A program made the position numbers and the translations under genes. This document shows, one piece after another, positions 13,101 through 22,495 of a stretch of DNA of 64,000 nt. The stretch is from assembly GCA_026419785.1 (NCBI GenBank), contig JAODTK010002087.1, forward strand, positions 186,001 through 250,000. The letters are read 5' to 3'. Under the pieces are notes generated by a model, which ran no database searches, was not told the origin of the DNA, and saw only the letters and a program-made list of their open reading frames with translations. The DNA is from Sclerodactyla briareus. Its lineage: Eukaryota > Echinodermata > Holothuroidea > Dendrochirotida > Sclerodactylidae. Numbering within the stretch: position 1 is the stretch's first letter; every line of letters starts with the position of its first letter.

Positions 13101-16100
13101 GGGGACTTAGGTACCATAGTCTTCAGATTACTAAGGTTGTGTGGCTCTATACAGCTGGTGGGACATTGGTACATATTCGTCAGATTGCTATGTTGTGTGG
13201 CTCATATACATCTGTTGGACATATGTTCCATATTCTTCAGATTGCTACGGTGTGTGGCTCATAACAGCTGGTTGGACATATGTACCATATTCTTCAATTG
13301 GCACGTGTGTGTGGCTCATTAACTTATGACCATATTCTGCAGATATCTATGGTGTGTGGCGCGTGTAGCTGATGGTGGGACTTATTACCGGTAACGAGTG
13401 TCTTCTATTCTACAGATTGCTATAGTGTGTGGCTCTGTACAGCTGGCGGGGCATACGTACCGACTATGGCAGAGGAACTTGATCCTTGACAATCTGGCAC
13501 CATTTTTCTTGTGGGCCACCCCTGGTGTTCGCTGCAACGGGCGAGGAAGTCACGTGCTTGAGAACTTGGGTGTTGCAACGCTACACTGTCAAGTATGTAA
13601 CTCTCCTTTGCAGGTCACGCTCATGTCAATATCAGCCTGTAGTTCAAGGCTGCAGTCTGAATTTACTGCTGTAATACCCCTGGCCCGCGCAGGCATGATA
13701 CAGTAATTTATACAATGCCCGTAGTTTCAACATGATTCAATTGGCTGCAGCAAAACTGTACAAAGTGGGCGTGTCATTCATCTTTTCATCCATGGAGGTA
13801 TTGGTTATTCCAGCCTTGTATCAACTTGAAAATAAATCCAATTGGGGATAAAAAAGTGGTAACAGTTCCCATGTGGAATACCGGTCTTGTTTCTTATCAA
13901 GTGCAAAATAGCAGCATTCACTGTGTATAGTTTATAGAACCCATGCTCTCCCCCTCCTCCCTCCTGTGACATCAAACATCCCTCTAGCTTCTCAGAAGTG
14001 AATTGAAATCCCTTCAAAGGACAACTGGAGGCTTGGATACAAAAGAGATTACGAATGGAAACGTCTCCATGGTCGAACCATCTCAATACGATGTTCCTAT
14101 GGTGGAGTTATTAGCCTCAATGTTTGGTCCATAATGCAGAGAAATTATGGTCATAGGCTACATCACACTTGGACCACCCAGGAAGTTATGTTAAGTATTT
14201 CATTGTTTCACTTTTGTTGCTGAGTATTGTGCACATTTAGCAGAAGTTCTGTGTCTTTCTCTCACCAAAGTAACCATCCAACTCCTACCACCCACTACGC
14301 AATCCTCGCCATAAACTAAATGCTTTTCAAAGTGAAAATAATGTGTGAATTCCAATGGAAAACAAGATTGTTTGCAGGGTTGTGCAAGTAGGACATCATT
14401 TTTTGCATGAGGGGATGCTCTCTATTTGCACAATACACATGGCATAAACTTTTTTTCACGAACTGTAACTCTGTACAAAATTGTATGAACTTTGGGCTTG
14501 GACTGATGCAATATGTTTTTCTCCATGTTATATATTAGCCTCTTTATAATTCATCTGCAGTTGTCCTTTAATTACAGGAGAAGCAACATGCTGGAACCTC
14601 CTTGTATGGGGTGTTGGGTTTTGAGATTTCCTCCTTTCACCTTTCCTGGTTCAACGAAAGTCTTGTTACAGCAGGAAGTTTAAGCCATCATTTAGGACTG
14701 TGGGTAATAGAGGAGTATAAATGCTGTAAATGCAGGGTATGCAGACTCAAAATCACATTCTTTCAGTGACATTAGAGGCCAATGGTCCTACAAATTTGAT
14801 TGACCTTAGGAACTTTCTGTTCATTACATTATGGCAGCCAACCCCCGACGAATTCAGCTGATCGGTGCGCCGTGAGGCATCCAAAAAAAAACAGAATCAC
14901 TATTGCACATTTAGGCTGTGACAACACAGGGGGAACCGTGGGATCCCCAGTAATACAAACTCATGGAAAAAGTGAACTCCTGAAAACCCTACAACAAACA
15001 AACTATAGGGGATCTGGAGAAAAAAGTCACCAACTCGTTCACAAGATATTACAGAATAATCTCAATATTTATATTGTAATACCTATTTTCATCTCTTTGT
15101 TATGGTGAAAAAATGCAGCATTTACCATGTAGAGTCGATGGGTGGCTTTGTGTCATTCCCCTGTGATTTCACGATTCCCAAAACAATTGGAATAACTTGA
15201 CATGGCAAGATGGTAGAATCCCCAAATTTGGAGTGTGGGGTTTTGACATGTCCACCTTCCCACCTGGTGCTAGTTTGAAGGAAAATCTGTTACATGACCA
15301 TTGGCCTTAATATTGGTTTTTCCTTCACAGGGTTAGCGGCTGCACCGACCCATTTTGCTTGTTCCGAGGACGAGGCCTGGCAGCTTGGCAGAGATATTGT
15401 TGCAACTTTGAATGTAAACCCCCCTGAGGACCCCACTACCTGGGAGGAACCATTGTATGACAATCATGAACTAAGTATGCTGGCACCAACCCCTATGATC
15501 CCAGCTCATACTCTGTCAAAAAGGTCAGTTATTCTGCTGCTGCATACCTTGTATGCCAGAATCTGCAGGGACCCCTGCTATTTATATGTTACCTTAAAAT
15601 CATAGTCTGTGTGATTTCTAATCTCTGGTTGGGTGCTGATTGATCGTAACCTCAGAATCAGGTTGGTTGCCTTGATATCATAGTCTGTACTTCTTTTTTA
15701 ATCCTGGTTCTCGCTTTAGGTAAAACCACAATACAAGACAGATCTATGCTCTAGGATTTGGGACCCTGTAGTAGTTCTACAAATATGAGAATACTAAAAA
15801 CAGTTATAGACTATGTATGGTGATGTTGCAATCACATGTGAGACGACAAGGCTTGTCATCCTCATGAGGGAGCGATCATGGATCAAGTGATTGTGACCAA
15901 TTCAAGCAGTTATTATCATATGTCATTTTGCCATTCCCCAGATTCTTGCCAGGATAGTGGACGCAGTAGAATGCATGAATTCAAGGCGTTATTTTGGACC
16001 AAGCCTCGTCACTGGATTCTCCTTTATAAAGGGGTGAGAATTTCTTTTGAATGCCCTATATGTATTCATTGAAATCATTTTCCTGTCCGTCAAAATCCCC

Positions 16101-19100
16101 ACTGTGGACTCCAGTGTACTCAATGACTTAGTGTAGGTAATTTCTTTAGTGTTATTCTTGAGTAATTCAGTGTTTTGAAAATCTTTTTAGTGGACCTCTC
16201 ACAACATGTAGGGAAAATGGGCAACCCTTTGCCCAAGTTTGATCATTTGTATATGTGATGACATGCCTTGTAAACACTAACAACTTGGCCCCCACCTAAT
16301 GGATCAACTTCATACTTGAATTATGTGTTTTCCGCGATAATGATAACATGCTTCTTATTGTTTTAGGGTGAGAGGTCATCGAGGTCCCCCAGAGGTCACA
16401 GAAAAGGTCCTGACCTTCCGTGAACACTAAACTTTGTCTGTAAGCTTTCTTAATGGCTCTGCTCTTCCAGTTCTGAGAAAGTGGTCGGATCCTTGAGTTC
16501 ACTGATCTTCCTCCCGAGATGCACATGAATGGCAGCCTGGGAGCGGTCCCGATTGGTTTACAACACCCCTGCTTCGAGATCATCTGAGCACTAATCGAGA
16601 AGAGAAGCCGAGTTATTGCCAGTGCTCATCCGTGGTCATCCAGCCAGGTTTAAGTGAGGCGATTTTATTGGCTTCCTGAACCCGTTAGAATAAGCCATTT
16701 CGGAGATAGCTCCTGTGCATGCGTCTTTGTCCCCCGGCGCTGGCGTTTGTGACAAATTCTGGCCAGTCTGCTACAGTATTTCAATGGAGTGACTGCAATC
16801 TTTGAGAAACTCCACATCATTACTCCCACGTTGTTGGACATATATTTTCAAATCTGGCTCTACATAAAGGAAACAAGTTGTATATTAGTTTCAGCATTTA
16901 CTTTATGATAATTAAATCAGAAACAAGAGAAATTGTGCGATATCTGAAAATAGATCCAATGCCATGTGTCATTAGCTCACATTGAGATTTCCTAATATTT
17001 TTGTAACGCTGGCCGTGGAATGGAATATTCCTCCTTAACTGTATGTACCGTGCAATTTCAATCAAGCGAGCAGTGTTGAATGGCTGGCATCTTCGAATAT
17101 GCAGTCTGGTGGGGTGGTGGATATTTTACTGTTTATTCGAAGGTTCTCATCCAAGTTTGTTAGTGACCTACTAGTTTTCAGGAAATAATTTGACAAACTT
17201 CCTGTATTTATTTGCCAAATTCCCATCGGTATTAAAGGCTGTCATGGATAGCTGAACAAAATTTGGTATCCTGGTTTTTGATTAGCAGGCTGCGTAAGTT
17301 GTTATTTAGTGTACTTGAGCACTGAATAGGAGATATTCCAATATATGGCCCGGAATATACTGAATATTGGGATGATTGATCTGATAATATTGGGGAAAGA
17401 TCCCTGAATGTTTACCTATAATTGTTTTATAAATTTCAGGCACCTAACAACTCAATCAAATACCGAAAGGTTGAATTTTAATATCAAAATGGTGAGCTAA
17501 CCTGCAGATTATCATGCGGCGGCAGACGTGAGTAACAGCAAGCACCACGATCATGTTCGCAAAAATCTGAGGGTTGAAAATTGAAAATAAAGGAAAAGAA
17601 TTATTTCAATTTAGTTACTATTTGGCTTGAAGTTCACTAATCAGCTTTAAGCATTTCAGTAGAATGATTCTCTGGTAGTTGTGAGAATTGGCCCTAATTC
17701 CAGAAAAGTAGGACTGTTTGATTGTGCAATATTTCTAACGTTCATATTAGGCAGAGAAATAATAACCTCTGTGGTATTCAAGTAAATATATAGCATTCCA
17801 GTGTGTTGGCTAGTGTGATCCTCTATATGACCTGTTGACTCTGGCTTATAGGGGTCAACTAAAGTTCACGTTCTGGATATGCAGATTACTTTGGACATTC
17901 ATCCAAGACAACCTTTAACAAAGTTATTGCAACTTTTGTAATCTGACTAATTCGGCGAGCTCAGGAGTCGCACAGTGAAACCTATGGACGGGGACGGTAC
18001 GTAGAGAAAGTTCAAGAAATGGACGAAATTGTACAATGCTCTTGCCGTAACTCCGAACTGGCTCATTCAAATAGAATTACAATCAAACCTATAGGTAGTT
18101 GGTCGTTACTCATTCCGATAATCTCTCCAATCTCTCCGTCGCCTGGTCGGTATCCTCGCCAACGACGGCGCCATCACTGCGGCTGCTGCCCTCAAGGGAG
18201 CTCACTTCATCTCACTCTGCCAACAGAGGGACATCCCACTTGCTGTTCCTCCAGAATGTCACCTCTGATGAGCAGTTCAGTGATCCGGAGGCGGCGGCGG
18301 AAGTCCTCAAGGCGAGAGCAAAGATGATGACAGCTATGGCGTCGTCTACGTACCAAAGATAACCGTCATAATCGGCAGTAGCTTCGGCTCCAGCAACTAC
18401 CTCATGGTAGGTAACTGTCCTTGAAGTCATCTTGAAACGGTGCCCAAAAATGCCTATTCTCGTTCTGGGTGAATGCATAGGGAATAAGAAGTCACAGCTC
18501 ATTCATTACTTGTCCATTTTTCAGAGCCTTTTCAATCTTCATGCATTAAAAATTTGTTGTTACATTTTTCGAATGAATGAAAAAAAAAAACAGAGATTTA
18601 TTTTCATATCATCATTGCAACTGAGAACAGCGTGGCCTATTCATAACTGTATGACAATTTTCACTAATTTTGGCTGCATGTTTTCGTATTCTGCATCAAT
18701 GTTGCAAGGATTTGGCCTTGTGACATAAACACTGATCGAGCCGGCTACGACAAGATGGCCTTAAATGCGAACAGAGAAAATTTTGATTAGACCCAGTGAA
18801 ACTCAGGGAGTGCACAGCAAAGGCTAGGGAAGAAGCAGCAACTCACAAGATACCCACCACAGTGGTTATCAGCTTCAGTGAATAAACTATGATAGGATCA
18901 ATTTAGCCTTTCTTTTTGTGGACGGAGGTCCAGTCACAGCAGACTGCCATACCACCTGATACTTATCTGTATGATGTGGTACTCATACACAATTATATTG
19001 TGTACTAGCAATAGGGCTTAGGTCTGTTTCTTTTCCTCCGTTTGACTAGTCAATTTATGTGGGCTAAAATGGAATAACGAAATAAAATAGCAATATACTT

Positions 19101-20224
19101 GATGGTAAACACACTTCTTTCATGAGTTTAAAATTTCTGTTTGGTTTTTTTTCTACAGTGTGACGATCCATGACCCCCCAACTTTATATTTTCAATGGCC
19201 CCTGGCACAGATTGGACTGAGGCTTCCTAGCAGGCAGCAGAACGATGAAGAAGTAAGAGCCTTCAGCCTCTGGTGGTTGCATAGTTAGTAGAGCATGAGT
19301 TCTGATCCTGGTCAGAACATGTGCCAGAGACTTTAACTTCCAGTCCTGAAAAAAAGGTGTCACTATTGCATGTTTTAACGGGCTCCCACCTCGAGGGGTT
19401 ATTCACATGCCCGCTATAATCAGGAAGATGTCTGCACAGATCTCCTCAGTGTAGCGTGACTTAACTTCACTTCACTGCATGCGAGTGTTGTGCACAGAGC
19501 TCCCGGTCCTGACGGCGCAGTGGAGTGTGACTGACCTAACTGCTGTGAGTTGTGCCCAGAGCTCCCGGTCATGAGCTCAGTGGAGCGTGACGTGACCTAA
19601 CTGCTGTAGTGTGTGCACAGAGCTCCCGTCATGAAGCTCAGTGGTAGCGTGACTTTACCTAACTGCTGCGAGTGTTTGCATAGATCTCCCCGGTCCTGAT
19701 GCTCATTGGAGCGTGACGTGACCTACTGCTGCGAGTGTGGCACAGAGCTCCCAGTCCTGACGACTCATTGGAGTCGTTACGAGACCTAACTGCTGCGCGT
19801 AGGTGCACAGAGCTGCTACCGGTCCTGACGCTCAGTGGAGCGTGAACCGTGACCTAACTGCTGCGAGTTTTGTGCCCAGAGCTCCCGTCCTGGTGCTCAT
19901 GGAGCGTGACCGTGACCTAACTAACTGCTTTGCGAGTGTGTGCACAGAGCCCCAGTACCTGACGCTCAGTGGCGCGTGACGTGACCTACCTGCTGCGAGT
20001 GTGTGTCACAGAGCTCCCGGTCCTGACTCGTGAGCTGACGTGACCCATAATTATTATAATATCATATCATAATACATAATATCAATATCATCTGAATCTT
20101 GGAGGACTATACCTGATGTTCTTGTACACAGCTTGTTGAAGACTGTCCATCAGATGAAGCCATGCTCGGTGATTTTCAGAGGAGGTCCACCGCTCTCTAT
20201 GCTTCTGGCCATTATGGGATGATG
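6741..20224 (+). CDS. MCCC2-like: Methylcrotonoyl-CoA carboxylase beta-like carboxyltransferase gene (multi-exon span)
   Basis: Nine exons in order give a carboxyltransferase of the MCCC2/PCCB family, which transfers CO2 from carboxybiotin to an acyl-CoA, in mitochondria for MCCC2. Seen: N-domain [76 protein letters not shown] and ATGEE; C-domain [30 protein letters not shown] and PKITVIIG. Family spacing and exon order are kept and most introns are GT-AG. Single-base indels interrupt most exons, as in the unrelated gene further along, so I favour assembly error over pseudogene decay. The C-domain is divergent: where MCCC2 has TGFMVG and [11 protein letters not shown] this gene has TSDEQFS and [11 protein letters not shown], so it looks like a paralogue with an altered active site rather than the standard enzyme. 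The start codon and transit peptide are not fixed, and the last exon is uncertain. Confidence 0.85.
7200..7560 (+). repeat. ~42-45-bp intronic minisatellite (intron 1)
   Basis: About eight imperfect units share 'gacagaacagcaggcaacac' and 'tataat.aactgtagtg' segments. It lies about 100 bp after exon 1. The unit does not resemble either neighbouring exon border, so unlike the array in intron 3 it shows no sign of being exon-derived. Confidence 0.8.
7974..8152 (+). CDS. MCCC2-like: MCCC2-like exon 2 (first oxyanion-hole motif)
   Basis: Acceptor after a T-rich tract ending 'ttccatag'; donor 'cttcag|gtgtgt'. The exon reads [20 protein letters not shown], then [20 protein letters not shown] and [19 protein letters not shown] in one uninterrupted frame. 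This matches the MCCC2 segment IGRV...[42 protein letters not shown] nearly residue for residue, and it contains the N-domain GG and DSGGA acyl-CoA/carboxybiotin contacts. It is the best single piece of evidence for the gene's identity. Confidence 0.95.
8965..9725 (-). repeat. tRNA-derived SINE-like copy with extended body
   Basis: Read on the minus strand, the end near 9725 begins with GAATGGTAGAGTGGCATCAG (pol III A-box-like) followed about 40 bases on by GGTTTGAAATCC (B-box-like). The body, with 'cctggaggagcagaa', 'gccgacagacgagacttatt' and 'ggatgagcacc', is shared with the copy at 24.96-25.43 kb. It lies in intron 2 of the carboxyltransferase gene. Both copies carry the A and B boxes at the same end and at the same distance from the shared body, as expected for one SINE family. 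Confidence 0.75.
9823..9903 (+). CDS. MCCC2-like: MCCC2-like exon 3
   Basis: An 81-nt exon with acceptor 'ttaatttcag' and donor 'ccgcag|gtaggg'. It encodes exactly 27 residues, [16 protein letters not shown] followed by [11 protein letters not shown], in phase 0. MCCC2 has [27 protein letters not shown] here. No indel is needed. It ends just before the segment that has been amplified in the following intron. Confidence 0.95.
10125..10595 (+). repeat. Decayed copies of the exon-4 edge at the head of the array
   Basis: Partial, diverged relatives of the first part of exon 4 occur near 10133 (AATTGCTACAATG joined to a 'tactgctagtggggtatatg' segment), 10365 (gtgtgtggttcagtactcc) and 10458 (gtgtggttcttgtactgc). 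The last keeps the TGT cysteine codon of the CGSCTAGG motif, which the main array has replaced with TAT. They therefore look older than the homogenised units downstream. Confidence 0.6.
10596..13372 (+). repeat. ~58-bp minisatellite built from the exon-4 acceptor and exon start
   Basis: Roughly 47 tandem units fill the 3' part of intron 3. The unit is ATATTCTTCAG followed by ATTGCTATGGTGTGTGGC, TCATATACAGCTGGTGGG and ACTTATGTACC. Translated from just after the CAG it reads [16 protein letters not shown]. Genuine exon 4, which starts right after the array at 13416, reads IAIVCGS, (C)[10 protein letters not shown] after its own CAG. Each unit is thus a 3' splice site plus about 47 nt of exon. 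A unit of 58 (3 x 19 + 1) has no stop in any forward frame, which explains long overlapping open frames across the array. Many units carry 1-3 base indels; part of this may be read error. Confidence 0.95.
13416..13592 (+). CDS. MCCC2-like: MCCC2-like exon 4 ([11 protein letters not shown] motif)
   Basis: Acceptor 'tcttctattctacag', donor 'tgtcaa|gtatgt'. It encodes IAIVCGS, then [13 protein letters not shown], a diverged GTIFL..PPLV segment, ATGEEVTC and GATLHCQ, matching MCCC2 [21 protein letters not shown]...[31 protein letters not shown]. The glycine-rich loop is the second half of the N-domain oxyanion hole. One T appears lost from the Ser-Cys codons and further single-base shifts follow, so no frame is open throughout. 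The exon's first ~47 nt plus acceptor are the parent sequence, or a sister, of the array just upstream. Confidence 0.88.
13850..14570 (+). repeat. Dispersed repeat, copy A
   Basis: The segment with 'aagattgtttgcagggttg', 'caagtaggacatcattt' and 'tttgggcttggactgatgc' at 14360-14560 matches 43.68-43.87 kb in the same order. The segment 'ggtggagttatta...ataatgcagagaaatt' at 14100-14150 matches 27.64-27.69 kb. It therefore looks like a mobile or dispersed repeat of at least 500 bp with no coding capacity seen. Family not recognised. Confidence 0.55.
15331..15523 (+). CDS. MCCC2-like: MCCC2-like exon 5 (interdomain linker)
   Basis: Acceptor 'tccttcacag', donor 'aaaaag|gtcagt'. After one extra C in the 'gaccc' near 15350 is allowed for, it reads [20 protein letters not shown] then [20 protein letters not shown] and [13 protein letters not shown] beta has [26 protein letters not shown]...EEPL...ELY at this point, the linker between the N and C carboxyltransferase domains. 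The short FDVRE segment expected before the next exon was not found; it may be a tiny missed exon or lost to indels. Confidence 0.85.
15942..16033 (+). CDS. MCCC2-like: MCCC2-like exon 6 (C-domain start)
   Basis: Acceptor 'cattccccag', donor 'aaaggg|gtgaga'. Reads [27 protein letters not shown] and IKG, with the expected Gly of VDGSR affected by one missing base. MCCC2 has [31 protein letters not shown]. This is the first segment of the C-domain, which binds the biotin-carrier side of the active site in this family. Confidence 0.88.
16034..18139 (+). other. Intron 6, no feature recognised
   Basis: About 2.1 kb between two clear exons. I see no exon, RNA gene or obvious tandem repeat. The open frame on the minus strand near 16.3-16.6 kb has no recognisable motif. 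Confidence 0.6.
18140..18406 (+). CDS. MCCC2-like: MCCC2-like exon 7 (divergent second oxyanion region)
   Basis: Reads [69 protein letters not shown] and [18 protein letters not shown], then donor 'ctcatg|gtaggt'. MCCC2 has [86 protein letters not shown]. The frame is plain, but TGFMVG and the GGSYGAG glycines are replaced, so the C-domain oxyanion hole is probably changed. An extra T near 18243 and a missing G near 18352 break the frame. The acceptor near 18140 is not clear ('ctctccgtcg'). Confidence 0.85.
19159..19252 (+). CDS. MCCC2-like: MCCC2-like exon 8
   Basis: Acceptor 'tttttttctacag', donor 'gaagaa|gtaaga'. With two extra bases allowed for it reads [18 protein letters not shown] and [15 protein letters not shown]2 has [23 protein letters not shown] here, with the same SP-F-F-WP-A-I pattern but no VMGGEQAA, again a divergence in a region that is strongly conserved in the standard enzyme. 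Confidence 0.78.
19260..19435 (+). repeat. Possible SINE-like fragment
   Basis: 'ggttgcatagttagtagagcatgag' resembles a tRNA 5' half with an A box (TAGTTAGTAGAGCATGAG), followed by a poor B-box-like 'gttctgatcctgg'. No second copy was found in the window, so the family is unsupported. It sits directly after exon 8. Confidence 0.35.
19440..20045 (+). repeat. ~61-bp intronic minisatellite (intron 8)
   Basis: About ten units share 'gcacagagctcccggtcctg', 'ctcagtggagcgtgacgtg' and 'acctaactgctgcgagtgtg'. It lies between exons 8 and 9. The 'tgcacag' in each unit looks a little like an acceptor, but the following bases do not match exon 9, so I do not call it exon-derived. Confidence 0.9.
20132..20224 (+). 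CDS. MCCC2-like: MCCC2-like exon 9
   Basis: A 93-nt exon, acceptor 'cttgtacacag', donor 'gatgatg|gtatca', 31 codons without interruption: [19 protein letters not shown] then [12 protein letters not shown]. It aligns with the MCCC2 C-terminal stretch [26 protein letters not shown]. It joins exon 8 in phase (NDEE-LVED). Confidence 0.8.
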
Positions 20225-20436
20225 GTATCATTCTAAATCTACACATGACACTAGGAGGGTAGTTGTTTATCTTCTTTACTCTGGCATTGCGACTGCCCAG
20301 CTCAAATTACTCAATGTTATAACACCCTCCCTCTCCCCCCCAATGATAACCCCATTGGTCATGACCATAAGCCTCATTTGCCTATGAATTAGGTGGCTAA
20401 ATTAAACCATTTTCATTTTCATGTCCATGTTCCATT

Positions 20437-20500
20437 TCGTGTACGCTCCGCACCAGCCCATGGTGGCGTTCCGCTTGGAAAGTATTCTGTACCCACTGGA
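20437..20500 (+). CDS. MCCC2-like: Tentative last exon of the MCCC2-like gene
   Basis: After 'ccatttcg', which could be a 'tttcag' acceptor with one base lost, the frame reads VYAPHQPMVAFRLESIL. Position and pattern are compatible with the MCCC2 segment IIDPADTRLVLGLSFSAAL. The match is short, the acceptor is imperfect, and a C-rich tract follows, so the end is not defined. It could equally be intergenic sequence. Confidence 0.3.
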
Positions 20501-20989
20501 AATGTCTGGCCCCCGCCCCCCACCCCCCCCCCCCCGTCCCCACTTCCAGGAGTCAGCGGAAGAGTCTGGTGACGCCACTGTGAGTATTGCGTCCTACCGA
20601 CCATTTTACACTAAACTATCTCATTTGCTCAGAAACTGTGTGTTCTTTCTTATGACTCTAAAAGTATCCTAATCTATCTACCTCCGTGGTGACGGGACAC
20701 CGTTATGTTGCCTATCGCACATTGTGGATATATAATGTTGTAATGTTGACTAAGGCAAGTAAGTATCAGACCCAGCTGCTTCAGTGTTTCCTAGAGCAGT
20801 TGGCCGCCGATATATCAATAATCTTCTGGTTCAATACCTCACTTCGCTGCCCTCTTTCCAGCTATGGGCCACTGTATTGTTTCTCCTGCTCCATCGCCCA
20901 TACTGAGCATTACACATACAATGGCAGTACGGTACCTTGTCATCATGACCAGGCCTGTGTACCATACCCCGACTCTCCCAACTGCTGAT

Positions 20990-22485
20990 CTAAAGGTGCT
21001 TTTACTGGGCATGTGAATGTGCGAATACGCGACAAAGACTATTTTTTCGCTCCTGTGTTATTTATATGGGTCTACCATGGGCACGACGATATTGGAGAGA
21101 ATGTGCGAATTTTTATTTCGCGGGTTCGCGACCAAAAAAACCGACCGAATTGTCCGTCTCGGTTGTTCCTGGTGGCACAATTCAAATTCGCTGTTGTCGC
21201 GCGTGACAGCTCGTGATTTTAGACCAATATGGAACGACGAATGGGACCACCATTATGACTGAGGAATTTGCAGTTTTATTTTGCCTTGCAAAATAAGCAT
21301 ATCGTTCACATACGTCTTTTTTTTTCTTGTGCATATACTGACATCTGCCTAAAATTGATGTGCTTACCGAGCGCCATTGTTTCTTGTCTTTGCGTGGCTA
21401 AATAGTGCCCTAAATAGCCGCTCATCTAGTTCCGTGTTCCCCTGCCAATTTTTTTCGGAATTCGGATTCGCGTGCTTAGTACATACCCTCGCGACACACA
21501 ATTTGCCTTTCTGGAAATCGTTTCGCCTCTTAGGTTCAGACAATTATCGGTATCGGAATCGGAATCGGACCGATATGGCATAATCGGAATCAGTGTAATC
21601 GGTAAAATACTATCTATTAGGGATCAGGAAATAACGATTACCCCATAACACATGGGCAGCAGAAATTTCAATTTCCGTTCAAAATTGGAACAATGTTGTA
21701 AGGTAAGTAAACACACATTCAACAATACAAATGGCATGTGCCACCACGTAACCATTGTCTCGATTTGGCATGGTACCGAAGCAAGGCACGGCCTGGACTT
21801 TGATCGTGAATGTGCTAAAATCATTGCGAAAAACTAATTAATTATAATCGTTGTACCCAGTGAGAAAGTGGTGAAATAAACCATTCTTATGAATTGAGTA
21901 ACGTAGGTCTACGCGCGATTCACAGGCCACAGCAACATTTTAGGAATCGGCGGACTGATACCGATCGAGGTGTTTACGGGTCTTAACCACAGGGCCAATG
22001 GGAAAACCCCATGATGTTAAGGTGTGTGGTGAGGAGACTGATGTTACCGCCACAAATTGTGAACACATACACATGTGGTTGGTGTACGTGTTGCACAGAA
22101 AGTATTTTCAGGCTTCTCATGCAGCTGGCCGCGCGTATCGACTTTATGAATTCACAAGATTATCGGAGCTTCCGAATCCATTTTGACAGCTGGCGTATAT
22201 TATTTGTTTCCTTACTGGGAACCAAACATATTCATGCAATAAAAGATGGAATCAGATAAGTATTGGCTTGAAAACTAAACCTGAATTATGACTACCCCTG
22301 TAGGCCTATTGATGGGATTTAACTAAGGGAAGTTGCCTTACGTAATGCTATGACATGTGAACGTTGTTGTAATGTGATGACTTGAATAACGGTATCGGTA
22401 TCGGACCGGTTCATGAAAAAATTAATCGGTAATGGTAACAATCCAGATTTGGCATGATCGTTGAAACACTAAGTAAAAGCAGCTT
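20990..22485 (+). mobile_element. Non-autonomous DNA transposon copy 1, interrupted by another insertion
   Basis: Starts 'aaggtgcttttactgggcat' and ends 'agtaaaagcagctt', an imperfect terminal inverted repeat. The left ~180 bp matches 22.50-22.66 kb (copy 2) and 21.35-21.54 kb matches 23.45-23.62 kb. Between about 21540 and 22465 the sequence is unrelated to copy 2 and is bracketed by 'cggtatcggaatcgg'-type words, so I infer a nested insertion. Both copies are flanked by TAA, which would fit a PIF/Harbinger-like 3-bp target duplication; no transposase is seen. Confidence 0.6.
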
Positions 22486-22495
22486 TAACAACGTA

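Noticed and set aside
10596-13372. CRISPR array or centromeric satellite
   Set aside because: Units are contiguous without unique spacers, the genome is eukaryotic, and the unit is explained by the neighbouring exon.
19440-20045. Another exon-edge-derived array
   Set aside because: Only the 'cacag' core is shared with the exon 9 acceptor; the bases after it do not match exon 9.
20419-20604. Gly-rich and Pro-rich opposing open frames
   Set aside because: Produced by the C tract at 20509-20535; only the short VYAPHQ stretch before it is kept, as a tentative last exon.
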